From Diaporthe sp. PMI_573 (taxonomy: Eukaryota; Ascomycota; Sordariomycetes; Diaporthales; Diaporthaceae), in assembly GCA_021399435.1 (NCBI GenBank), contig JAJTUP010000001.1, forward strand, positions 310,001 through 374,000: DNA of 64,000 nucleotides, read 5' to 3'. The notes beneath the pieces are model-generated. The model saw only the letters and a list, made by a program, of their open reading frames with translations. It was not told the DNA's origin and did not search any database. This document shows, piece after piece, positions 32,809 through 43,125 of this stretch. How positions within the stretch are numbered: the first letter of the stretch is position 1; each line of letters begins with the position of its first letter. Position numbers and translations under genes: made by a program.

Positions 32809-33028
32809 CCTGTAGGGTTTATGTTAGCAGTACGGTGTAGAGGTGATACTTGACTGTTCAGTATGCGAAGACACTGTTCCTTTCTCGAGAGTATGATCAC
32901 AAGCGGTGAAGCTATCCAGTTATTAGACTGAATACTTTTTTTGATTGACGACTGAAGAGTCTGTTCTATGAAAGCTATCTACTGTGGTGATGACCATGTC
33001 CTTATATGTTCCGACTTCTTCAGTTGGG

Positions 33029-33100
33029 TCGATAGGATCGATATCGGTTCTATCGATCCAAAGCTGTCTCGATAGGATCGATGTCGAACTTATCGATCCA
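33029..33100. repeat. Two-copy 40-bp tandem repeat with GATCGAT palindromes
   Basis: TCGATAGGATCGATRTCG...TATCGATCCA occurs at 33029-33060 and 33069-33100, exactly 40 bp apart. Each copy is itself an imperfect palindrome. It is followed by CCCTAACCCT, which is too short to be called telomeric. It lies downstream of the metallopeptidase-like gene. Confidence 0.7.
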
Positions 33101-33179
33101 TCCCTGGGTGTGGGTCCCTGACCCTAACCCTTAGCCCTGGCGGCGTGTTCCCGTGACTCCATCCCATGCTGACAGCCTA

Positions 33180-34662
33180 CTAGGCTGCCGCAAAAAGGTA
33201 CTTTGGCGCAAGAGGAATCTTTCGGATTCTGACTCGGTCCCGTACCAACAAAATCGCGCTCTTCCTTAGCGCCACTACCTCGGCCCTTGACGCCGACCGG
33301 CTGCGTTCTTTAGCTAGGCCCACTCCGCGGGCCTTTATAGCCTGTAACCGCACCTCCTTCATCGTTTTGTATTTTTCATCCATCCAGCCCAGAGGCTTAG
33401 CAGGCTGAGCAGCAAGTATAGGATCGAGAATTTTTAGGTTACCAACTTGTGGTTCATAATTAGCCTCAAAACATTACCAATGGTGTATTTGGCGACTTAC
33501 GATTAAGCCCCACTAATGCCTTGATAGTGGACGAAGGCACAGGCCTAGTCATTTTGTATTTGTCGATAATGTACATCTTACCTGGTTGCCTGGCCTTGAG
33601 ATGATGAGAGGGGTCGTAGAAGGTCTCCACGACTCCACCGAGCACCCTTCCCTCCCAGGCGCGGCCCGACTCGCCAACCATGTTGTCATCATATGGCTTA
33701 TTGTAGAGCTCGGGAAGGAAAGAGATGTCTTCTGGGGTCATTGGACGGTTATATCCAACGAAGAATCCCACATATAAGTGGCAAAGCTCGTGGGCGACAG
33801 TAATCGCCATGAGGAACATGAACGACTCAAAGGCCTCCTGATCAGCTGAGGTTTTGTTCTGAGTCGCAAGTTGGCCTGCCTGAATCAAGCCCTCCATGAT
33901 CTGAACCAAGTCAGTTGCAATTCCCTGATCAGTGCTCGCACTTGGAATTGACGCGAAAGTTGTTCATCGTGAGCGGCTTCTTGTTCAAACTCACAAATTT
34001 ATTCAGCCTAAAGATACCGGCGGAGGACGGGTCCCACTCCAACATCTTTGAATTAGGCTTGCTTGGATCAGCCCAATTCAGCCTAGCGACCTGACCCTCG
34101 CCGCCCAGGTGATTGGTGAGAACAACACATGGGAAAGTCGCGCGTAGTCTTGTCAGGAAGAGTGCGGTCCACTCTGGTATAGTATTTCGGGAGGACCTGC
34201 CATTCTTATCGTAGAGATGCTCATGGTCCTTCAAAATGGTTATCAGGTTGCACCCGATTGACTCAAGGCCGGCCTTTCCGGCGGGGCTCTCAAGCAGCCG
34301 GAGACCCAAGTCGAGCACAGCGGCTATTGCGAGAAACTTGACATCTGTCTCAGGGACTAGAGCGGACGCCTTGTCCTCATCCGCCTCTTCGGACACCCTC
34401 AGTCCAAGGATTGGAGGGGGAGGGGGAGGAGCGGAAGAACCTTGCCTATAGTCCCGGTAGGTATATTCAGTTAGCAACAATCGTATGTCGAGCGTTAAAG
34501 AAATAAGAACTAGGTCGACCCACGCCGGATGGTGGGCGCGTAACCTGTTTGCGTTTGGGTTTTCTTTCTTCTCCTTTCATTCGGGGGGGGGGGGGCATGG
34601 AATTTTGTAGCCATTTGAGTTCGCGTTAATAATGGATAAACATACGTAGGCTTGGTTGGCAT
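33180..34662 (-). CDS. HExxH zinc-metallopeptidase-like protein, four exons (418 aa)
   Basis: Exons (minus strand) 34662-34646, 34544-33995, 33924-33501 and 33445-33180. Introns are 101 bp (GTATGT...CAG, containing a C homopolymer), 70 bp (GTGAGT...CAG) and 55 bp (GTAAGT...AAG). All phases fit and the sum is 1257 bp. Exon 2 has a Pro run (PPPPPPILGLRV) and a helical domain. Exon 3 carries AITVAHELCHLYVGFFVGY with HELCH at residues 234-238, the HExxH zinc motif inside a hydrophobic helix; a third ligand cannot be named. Exon 4 is strongly basic. It looks like a fungal-specific gluzincin-like unknown. Alternative reading: a non-enzymatic remnant of that fold. Confidence 0.65.
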
Positions 34663-35619
34663 GACGATGGTGTTTGGAAGAGACAAGTATATAAGTCAAT
34701 GAATAGTAAATATGCGAGCTTGAGAATATTCCTGATATCACAAGACAACTTGAAGTAAACGAGATGCTATGAAAGATGAATGAAAGCTGAAGCAGTTTCT
34801 CTCAGAGAGCATCTACTGTTATATAGCTTTTTCACGGAGTGTCTTCGCGAGATCATCATCAATAATTTTAGAGACCTGTGTTCCTAGGGCAGAATAACCA
34901 ACCGCGAAATCGCCAACGTCCGGGACTGTGCCCCCATTCCTCCTAAGGTCGACGGTTGTGGAGAACGGCCTGTACACTGCAGTGGCCAGGCTTGGCCATA
35001 TTCCTACTGCCCGGCCTCATCGGCTGCGTCAAAGTGGCCATACATGTTGGGAAAGAATCGAGTGGATATTCGGGGACATACAGACCAGGCGCGCCACACA
35101 CAAGTATGAGAGTTTCTTCAAGCAGAGCCCATCAAATGACGCTGAAGGAATATGACAATGTTTGGCTGGTTGATTTGCATTGTTTCCACCTGTGCCGCCG
35201 GCCTTTGCCCGTAGGCGGCCATGTGTGGATACTGCAGGCAGGAATCTGACTATAATTAGCTCCTGTGGAGACTGTCTTCGATGCAGGTCGCCCAACTGGC
35301 CGTCATGAGTTGTGGACGAGGTCAGTACTTATGTAGCCATGCACCAAGGCCACTCTTCCGGTCTAAAAATAACGATGCATGGGCGAAGATCAACCAACGG
35401 CTTTTCATGGGATGTGTTGCTCCACCTTACGTAAGCCACGAGGAGGAGTCCAACAAGCCAAGCCACCTCCAACCATTACCAACCGTAAAAAGCCGCCGAT
35501 GCCCTTGCATGTGTTCTCCCAAACTTCTTCGTGCACCACATTTTCATCGTCGCCCACCAATACTCTTCATACATGAAACCCGGTCTCAGCGCCGTGTAAC
35601 CTTTCTTGTCCGACCGAGG
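34663..35619. other. Intergenic, divergent
   Basis: About 950 bp between divergent genes. A frame open from 35281 continues into the next gene but lacks family-like composition and is taken as upstream sequence. Confidence 0.35.
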
Positions 35620-36686
35620 ATGTCATCAGCCATCATACTCCTCGATGACAGTCACGACTCTGCTCTTCGGAGGGCCATAAGCAATGTGGTCGACACCAAC
35701 CTTGCTATCGCCACCTTTACACAAATTATTGATGGGTTACCCACCGAGGATGTGGCATGGGACCGCAGTCGACATAAGCTGCGGGCTTCGCACCCTCTCT
35801 CCGACCATATGGCACTCTGTCCCGGCGTTTTAGACAAACTAAACGCCATCAAGGCTGACTTCCAGATCGACAGCCTACTTTTCAGTTCCAGTGTTCGTAT
35901 TGGGCACCCTAATAGTATGTGTTATGACTAGAGGAACTGATTTCTTTGATATAGGTACTTGAAGCATTCCAGTCTGCAAAAGAGGCATCTCAAAACTTCA
36001 AAATGCGACTCTTGGAGCTCACAGCAGTAGCTCTCCACCAGATAGCTGTCTATCTCTTCCAGCTAAAGGCCAACCTTCACGATCCAGCAACAACCCAGGG
36101 CTTTGATATTAATAGCGTGGTTACATGGCAACCTGAGCCAGATGAATTTTTAGTAAATGTGGAACCGTGGCCGACACTCTTCGCTCACCGGTACTTTACA
36201 GCACACGAACAGTATCCAAATGGTGTTGCAGATATGGTGGGTTACTGGGCTGAGGATCGAATACTCGGCGGAGTTGCTATCTTCGATCGTTCCGAGGCGT
36301 GGACTGGAGATGACGAGCCCAACGTTTATTTCCAGTCCTGCCGTAAATGGGTCACTTGGCGTGTGTGGCAGTTGCTACCCGAACAACGGGACGGTCTCTT
36401 GGAGTTTCTCCTCCGAGAACCGGGGTCTTCTACTGATTCGACGGACTCTCCGGATGGCCCGTTGCCTCTCATGCCATCTCGTGCAAATACAGTCAGAATA
36501 GACCCCGGGGATGCAATCCCGGTTCACAAGGTCTATCGAGATATATGGGAGAGGGAACCGCCACCGAAACGCCTTCGAATGCAGGAGTTCATGGCGCCGT
36601 GTGTTGTTAACTCAGACGACTACCCCGAGATGGAAAGCGCCGAGGATGAGTTGAAGCGGCTGAACGAATCGCATAGAAGGTCCTAA
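35620..36686 (+). CDS. Conserved fungal protein of unknown function, two exons (338 aa)
   Basis: Exons 35620-35914 and 35965-36686 in phase 1, intron 50 bp (GTATGT...GAAG). The nearer ATATAG acceptor at 35954 would give an immediate stop. Recognisable segments include VVTWQPEPDEFLV, YWAEDRILGGVAIFDRSE, VYFQSCRKWVTWRVWQL and DPGDAIPVHKVYRDIWERE, which recur in many hypothetical proteins of filamentous ascomycetes. There is no catalytic motif or membrane segment. The start at MSSAIILLDD is chosen because the longer frame upstream lacks conservation-like features. Confidence 0.65.
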
Positions 36687-36914
36687 GTCCTCATACTACG
36701 AAGGCCGCCACTGGCACTGCCGAAAAAGTGAGAACCACCGTGCTGAACGGTCCATACTGATAGATTGGCCAAAGCCTTTACCTGACCTATGCTCACGTAT
36801 TCGAAGCCTTCAACTCACTCTCGGCCTGCCTTACCACCAATTGTTTTGATAACATCAACATAGTACTTATTTGATTCTACCCGGACTACTTGTATCACGA
36901 GAACGAGCGTATAG

Positions 36915-37486
36915 TGTAACGGAATCGACTTGATTGATTCAGGAGGGGAATTTTCTCAAGCGGTCTAGTCTAGGTAGCTCAGGCGGGAACTATTATGGTA
37001 GCATCCAGGGCTTTTCAAATCTCGTAGATGTTGCTGTCACTGCGATTCTTTAGCGTCCGGATCTTCAGGAGGAATATACAGTGCGTGGATTCCGAGAGCA
37101 ACAACCCTAGCAGAGGGATAGACATAATGGGGCGGCGAGAGGGGATAGGGACTGGGAAAATCATCACTTATAACTTCTCACCAAAATTCTCCCATCTCTC
37201 CGCGTCCTTATTCACAAAGATACTCACGCTGCACTGCCTATAGATAACTCGCTAAACCCGTTCTGCCTAATCTTAACCTTTGTATTGCTTTAGCTAAGCA
37301 TGTCTGTCTACTTCTTGCTGGCGTATATCTTACTGATATATCGTCTTGGACCTGGTATTGGCATTAGATAGTATAATGGCATAGCCGAAGCAGCGGTCCT
37401 ATATATAGGCCTAAGCAGAGAGGGCCCTCCTCTATGCTTTCTAGCCGCGATATCTAGCAAGGCTGCTATGGGCCCAGCCCGTTACA
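36915..37486 (-). repeat. LTR-like segment
   Basis: 572 bp with inverted ends TGTAACGG/CCGTTACA and a right end nearly identical to that of the 206-bp solo LTR (GGGCCCAGCCCGTTACA). On the minus strand it starts TGTAACGGGCTGGGCCC and has a CTATATATAGG TATA-like box. No matching 5-bp flanks were found, so it may be rearranged. Confidence 0.4.
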
Positions 37487-37991
37487 AGGATAGGTAATTT
37501 AATTATCTAAGTATAAGTTAGCAGCCTAAATTAAATAGCGACAGCAGCGACAATGAGTTTCCTGCCTTCGATTCTAATGAGTTTATGATACTTGCCCACC
37601 GCTGGTGTAAGAGTAAGTATCTAACACGGCACCTCCATTCCTATCCGCGTTGTTTGCTCATTGAGAAGCAGTTCACCGGCCGCAGAAGGCTGAGAAGCTG
37701 AAATGCCAACAGCCCAGACCGAGACGGTCACCACGCATCAAGATAATAATCAGGAACAGCAAGAGCACATCTAAGGTCGTGCAACGTTCAGCTCGTATCG
37801 CGGCTAAAATGAAATCGCAAGATAGTGACAGAGTGATTTAGTTAATATTCCTAAGTTTGGTAGTTATTGTAGGTAGCTTGCAAATAAATTGAATGATGCC
37901 CCTCTAATTTTCCTTTCTGAAGTTGATTGTTAGATGGTTGTGATGAGGAGAAAGAATAAACGCCCAAGCTGATTGACTGTGCGGCCACGTC
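37487..37991. other. Intergenic / decayed sequence
   Basis: About 500 bp without a supported gene, between the LTR-like segment and the GACCAGTC cluster. Confidence 0.3.
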
Positions 37992-38284
37992 CTGACCAGT
38001 CGTCGCTCCTTCGCTGGTGAAGTGATGACCGGTCAGGGAGGCTGAGCTTCGAGGGCGCCTGACCAACCGCTGACCCTTATGTGTACCGGTCACTATCCAT
38101 TTGACCATCCGGATTCAAGGTCAGGAAGCCTACCTGTTGGGACTAGTCACGCCCTTGCCGAGGCCATCCTCCTGACCAGTCATAACTCTTTCTGCCAGTC
38201 TGCTAGGACCAGTCACACCCCTCGCAAAAGGGGCCCCGCAGCCGCCACTAACCAGTCATCGCTCTTACTGTGGGGACTGGTCAC
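37992..38284. repeat. Cluster of GACCAGTCA / GACYGGTCA motifs
   Basis: About eight copies of TGACCAGTC-like and GGACYRGTCAC-like words, in both orientations, spaced roughly 30-60 bp apart (37993, 38028, 38086, 38139, 38172, 38207, 38249, 38275), with shared neighbours such as CATAACTCTTTCTG/CATCGCTCTTACTG. It is GC-rich and directly precedes a long AT-rich block. Confidence 0.5.
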
Positions 38285-38339
38285 ATGTATTGCGGCGCTG
38301 CCCACTCAGTCAGGAGCTACAGTACGCACAACTGCCTAA

Positions 38340-41207
38340 TCACTGTCTGGTAGTTAAAACGATACCGTAAGGTTTGCCAACCAGGTACCTCTTAGGACCT
38401 ACAAGGCTACTAGTACAGCATAGTTAACAAAACTAATCACAAAAGTAGCAGCACAAACCACATCACAAGTATTACAGCTAAAAGTTATATTTATAGTCCT
38501 AGGTACTAATTTTAGCTAGCCCTAACCTACTATTTTTAGCACCCTTAACTACCCTTTAAAAGTACTTTTAAGTTTAACTATAAGTATTAGCTAAAGTTTA
38601 CTTTATAACTTAAATAAGCATTATAATATAACTTAAAAAGAAGCTTAAAATTTAAAAGTTTAACTATTTATATAATTTAAATTAAAATATTATCTTATTA
38701 TACTTTTATTTAAAAAATTTTAAATTTTTTTTTAATTTAATTTATTATAATATTTATGTGGGTTTGGTAACTGTTAAAGGGACCGCACGCCTGGCCCGGC
38801 TGTGACCAATTAGAAGGGCCGGTCTGGCTTAGTCAGTAGAGGGCTGGCCACTATACTAAGTACTTCGGCGCCCACAATAGCAATAACCTCCTTTCTTCGT
38901 TTAGTAGCAAAAATCAAACCCGTACCCAGAAAAGTACAGCTTTTGCTCGTCTATTTATATATACAAAGACCCTCTAATCTACAGTATTAAGGCTGTACCA
39001 ATACTAATTAATAATTAACTACCCCGTTAGTTTCTAACAGCTAGGTTTAAAGAAATAGATTTATTACTAAAACTTTGTTAACTCTATTAGCCAGCAAGTA
39101 GTCGGAAAGCCGCTAAAGCAAACCGCAATATCTATACTATAATTAATAAAAAATAGCTACCCTAGCTGGTAACCAGGCCGGTAATTACAGTTACTACTTA
39201 AAATCTAACTGCTAAAGACTAAAAGTTCCTTCCTGGCAAAGCCCCTAGAAAAGCCAGGTACTATGCTATAAAGTATTACAAGAAGCAACTATTATCTTTA
39301 CAAACCTGCTTTATACCGCCAATAACCTCTTATGTAAAGAACTGACTATTTAACGATATATACTATTGTGCCTTTCTATTGTTACCCTTTTCCTTAAGCA
39401 AAAGGCACCCTTACAACCTTACTCTTTACCTCTTCCTAGCGTTCCTTCTTACTAAATACTGGTTCTAACCCCTAACTATTTAATAGTATAGTTTGTATTA
39501 ATATAAAATACTTCCTATACTAATTATATATAAAATCCCTTCCCCGGCCTCCTTATACTCTCCCAGCTTCTTGGCACTAATGCCTAAGTATAGAAAATCC
39601 TTGCTTTTACTTATTTTAACAGTCTCTAAGCAAGATAACTACTTAAAAAGGCAACTCTACCCGTCAGACTATATAATAATAGATATTGTTTACCAAAAAC
39701 CACTACCTACAGGTAAATAGTCTATATACCAGTTATAAGCCGTAGCAATAAATATTATAATACCCTCTTTTCTATAGATCTAAAGCCGCTAAGAGAACCA
39801 CAACCATTACTTACTTAGTTGCCATAGCTAATAGCGCCCCTACCCCCTTACCGGCATCACTATTGCTTACCTAGTTGTAGCAAATAGCGGCATCTCTCTC
39901 CTTGCTGCTACTACCACGGCTTGCCTAGTTGCTTCAAATAAGACCTCTAGCCTTGCCACTTTCTTAAACTTTGCGCTATCCCTTTACTAAAGAAAGGCAG
40001 CAGACAACCTTAATTTTTATATAAAGTTAAGGCCTTCCCGGCCGACGCTGTAAACTACCTGCCTAGGAAACATAAAGACGGCGGCGGCGGCCCCTCCGAC
40101 TCCTCTGCCTCTATCTTCTCCTTTTTCCTCCTCCACCTCTATCTTTCCCTTTTTCCTCCTCCACCTCCGTCTTCCCCTTTTTCCTCTTCTTCCGGTCCCT
40201 CTAGCCTTCCAAAGCTGCCAACTACCTGCCTAAAAAATATAAATACAGTAGTGGCCAGTTCTAATAGTCCTCCTCCTTCTTCTTTTTCTCCTTCTCATTC
40301 TCCTAACCTACTAAAGTCAATAAACTACCTACTAAGAAAATATAAATATAGCGGTAGCTGGTCCCCCTCATTTTTCTTCTCCCGGCCGTCCTTCTATTCC
40401 TCCTTCTCCTTTCCCTAAACTACAGAAAGAACGACTATAAAGATACAAATTAGATTAATTAATCTATATTCTAAATTTAGGCTTTTACAGCTAGCCCGAG
40501 AATAATAGGCAATAGCTAAAACTTCTTTTTCTTTGTCTTAAAATATACCCTTAGCAGCAGGCACTAACATAAATATAGAATAGAGCCTATTAGACCTTCT
40601 TTAAGCCTACCTATAAACTCTTTCCTAACAATATATAGTTTCTATAAGTAGCTAAATCTATATTAACTTCTTACTATAAAAAGCACTAAATAACTTTTTA
40701 AGTAGAGATATAATCTAAATAATAATATATTTATTTAAGGCTCTAAATAAGTTATAAGAAATTAACATTATTAACAATAAACTTCTCTATAAGTATTAGA
40801 CCTACTTTAAAAAATAGTGTATAGATAGCTTTAAGGCCGCCAAAAGCCGCTAATAATTAAAACTATAATGTTTTTTTCGGGCTTATAACATCTTTACAGG
40901 CAATAGTAAAAGTACCTGCTTTATTAAGTAACTATTTTCCTTTTTTAAAGAAAACCATTATCCTAAATAGCTAGAAAATAAAGCCTATAAAGTTAAATTT
41001 GCGCCTAAGTTAAAAATAGCATAATAATTTTAAAGACTGCCTAAAAGAAATACTTAATCGCTAGCTCCTTCTGCCCTAGGTAGCAGGTCTCCTTTTGCCT
41101 CAATTATTAAGTCGGTAAAACACTATTACAAGCATAGGCGCTAGACACAATAGTCACCCAAGGGTTAAAGAAGGAGGCCTAATATTAGGTATAGGTAGGT
41201 TGCAAGA
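38340..41207. other. AT-rich, RIP-like decayed repeat sequence
   Basis: Very AT-rich at 38500-38755, then mixed sequence with TAG/TAA-riddled frames and no recognisable domain. A GC-richer patch at 38760-38870 looks like an element edge. Confidence 0.45.
40050..40430. repeat. Three diverged modules separated by CT-rich tracts
   Basis: A motif of the form AACTACCTGCCTARRAAA followed by ATAAA-type sequence and a GGYGGC-like run recurs near 40050, 40219 and 40322. Each copy is followed by a long pyrimidine tract (TCCTCCTTTTTC-like). The tandem arrangement suggests a decayed low-complexity coding repeat. Confidence 0.45.
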
Positions 41208-41613
41208 TGTTACAAACGTGACAGGAATAGAACCAGGGTTTGACCGTTGGTCCCCTAGAGGCGCAGATAAACCCTACAGGCCAGCGGGACAGGCCAGTAG
41301 GAAGAGGCACGGCCCAACAGGCACGTAACTAAGACACTCGCTTACCTAAGCCCTGGATTACTTAGATTACCAGCAAGGCAGTAAGCCAGGTAAGCCAACT
41401 GGATCACCACAGATCACTGGATTACCAGTAAGCCCGGTAAGCCACAACAAGCCATGCTGAAAAGATAGATATATAAGGACACACTTATTACCAGATAGCT
41501 AGATAATATAGACAGCTCTTTAGCAGTCAATCTAAGTATTTATTCTTAAATAGCTTTTATTAGCTTGTAATTATTGTTAGAAACTATATTGCTTAATTAA
41601 CTGCCTTATTACA
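41208..41613 (+). repeat. Putative 5' LTR of gypsy element 1
   Basis: Starts TGTTACAAACGTGACAGG and ends TTATTACA; a TATATAAGG box lies near 41468. A gag-like relic starts 127 bp downstream. No second LTR was located in the window, so boundaries are tentative. Confidence 0.4.
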
Positions 41614-41739
41614 TATCTTAGACATAAACCCCGATCTACGGTTTAGAGGACCCAGGAAGCCCTAATTATTATATTTTGACTGCTCTTGTTTATACATTAT
41701 TATGCAGACTTTAAGCAATATTACACGCTATTCTTTATA

Positions 41740-42358
41740 ATGTCTGGATTTGGAAACAATACTCCCTAGTATAACCTTTAACAGAAATTAGACGCGGCTA
41801 GTAACAATAATAATATAAGTAACAGTACTATGGCTTAGTTCCAGAAACTAGTTAAAGAAGTTAGACGCCTTAAGGCCCTCTTAAATGTACAGGCTAAACA
41901 GAACAAAGAAACCAAATAACTTAAACAAGAAGTCACTACTCTTAGAGCTGCCGCCAACATTATTAATACTCTAATTTCAAACAGAGACAACATTAGACTT
42001 AACAGCCTAACCTCCTATAATGAAACCTTAGAATAACTGTAAGTATACCTAACTTAGGTCTGAGCATACTAGCGCTTCTATTATATAGACCAACAATCTA
42101 ACAGAAAAAGAGTTATACACGCCGCTTCTTTTCTAAAAGAAAGGGCTCTTGCATAGTTTAAACCTTACCTTACAGACTACTTAACTAACAACGAGTTTAA
42201 AAGATACAAGCAGGAGATACAGGAGATTTTCAGTAGATACAAAAGCTACAAAGATGCTCTAAAGACTCTTTTCTAAAACCTAGATAAAGAACAACAAGTT
42301 GAGAGAGAACTCTCTAAATTGTAATAAAAAGGACCTGCCACAATGTACGCAGCAAAGT
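41740..42358 (+). pseudogene. Ty3/gypsy gag relic (element 1)
   Basis: From ATG 41740 one frame reads MSGFGNNTP, a coiled-coil Lys/Gln-rich stretch, then FYYIDQQSNRKRVIHAASFL, PYLTDYLTNNEFKRY and MYAAKL. This is the retrotransposon gag domain pattern found in fungal gypsy elements. Stops are TAG/TAA at Gln-like positions. The frame is cut at 42358 by insertion of repeat copy C. Confidence 0.65.
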
Positions 42359-42892
42359 TGTTAAACGGAAACGCTTATATAGGCGCTGCACGTAAAGGGT
42401 TACCCTAGACTTCACGTAGGGAGTTACCCTAGACTTGGCACTTTTTCGGCTAAGTGCCTATATGGCGTGCGCGCCGGCAGATGAGTTTGGTGGCCGTGAG
42501 TCGATTTTTTGGGCTATTGTAAGACCCTAACTTCGAACCTCTGCATTCCCCTTATTTCTTACCCAAAAAGCATGTAACCTAGTTCATTAGATAGCCTGAT
42601 TTCTAAAGTTTATCTGTATTTAGTTTGGTTACTGTCAGGGTTAGGGTTGGCTGGTTATTTAAAGCCAAAGATAGTGGGTCCGAGGGCCGAATTTTCCGGC
42701 CTCCCTATCTGCGCACCAGAGCCAACCACAGCGTGCCCAAGGGTGAGACGATGTCGGAGGGACTGTGAGGAGGGCTGACAGAAGCCCACTCAAATTCAAT
42801 GCAAAGTTGTCCAAACCATTCTCAAGCGTCCCAACAAGACCTCAGTGCACCCTACTGCTACCTGACTCCCATTCGATCCACCAACCTTCAGA
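42359..42892 (+). repeat. Copy C of the unclassified ~520-bp dispersed repeat
   Basis: Begins TGTTAAACGGAAACGC and ends CTTCAGA, flanked by AGT on both sides (42356-42358 and 42893-42895). It carries a local tandem duplication of a GTTACCCTAGACTT-containing segment near 42400-42435. Inserted in the gypsy gag relic. Confidence 0.78.
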
Positions 42893-42938
42893 AGTATAGT
42901 TAGTAAGAATTAAGGGAAGAATTATATAGAATTATAGT

Positions 42939-43125
42939 TGTAATGGGCTCTACACTAGGTATAATGGTCTGGTAAACTGGGAAGGCCAACATGTGTATTA
43001 GGTGTAGGTCTGGTGCAAGACTGATTCTTGCCCCTGCTAAACTAAGACGTGGGGGCTTTGGGCCCTTTTCTAGACGTGGGGGCTTTTCGCTGGGGCTTTT
43101 GCGTAGCTTCTGCCTAGGCGTTATA
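42939..43125 (-). repeat. 3' LTR of gypsy element 2
   Basis: 187 bp, same length and colinear with 50322-50508. Differences are mostly C/T and G/A transitions (for example TTATA here for TTACA). It holds two ACGTGGGGGCTT motifs. Confidence 0.88.

Noticed and set aside
33119..33132. CCCTAACCCT telomere-like word
   Set aside because: Less than two units; not evidence of a telomere or an interstitial telomeric array.
33925..33994. Apparent frameshift in the HExxH gene
   Set aside because: A GTGAGT...ATCAG intron of 70 bp joins the two frames in phase, so no lesion is needed.
35281..35619. Upstream extension of the two-exon unknown gene
   Set aside because: Open by chance; composition is Cys/His/Pro-rich and unlike the downstream protein, and a good ATG exists at 35620.
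42359..42890. Reading the dispersed repeat as a solo LTR ending in CA with 5-bp duplications
   Set aside because: With that end the flanks mismatch in all three copies, while ending at CTTCAGA gives exact 3-bp flanks each time.
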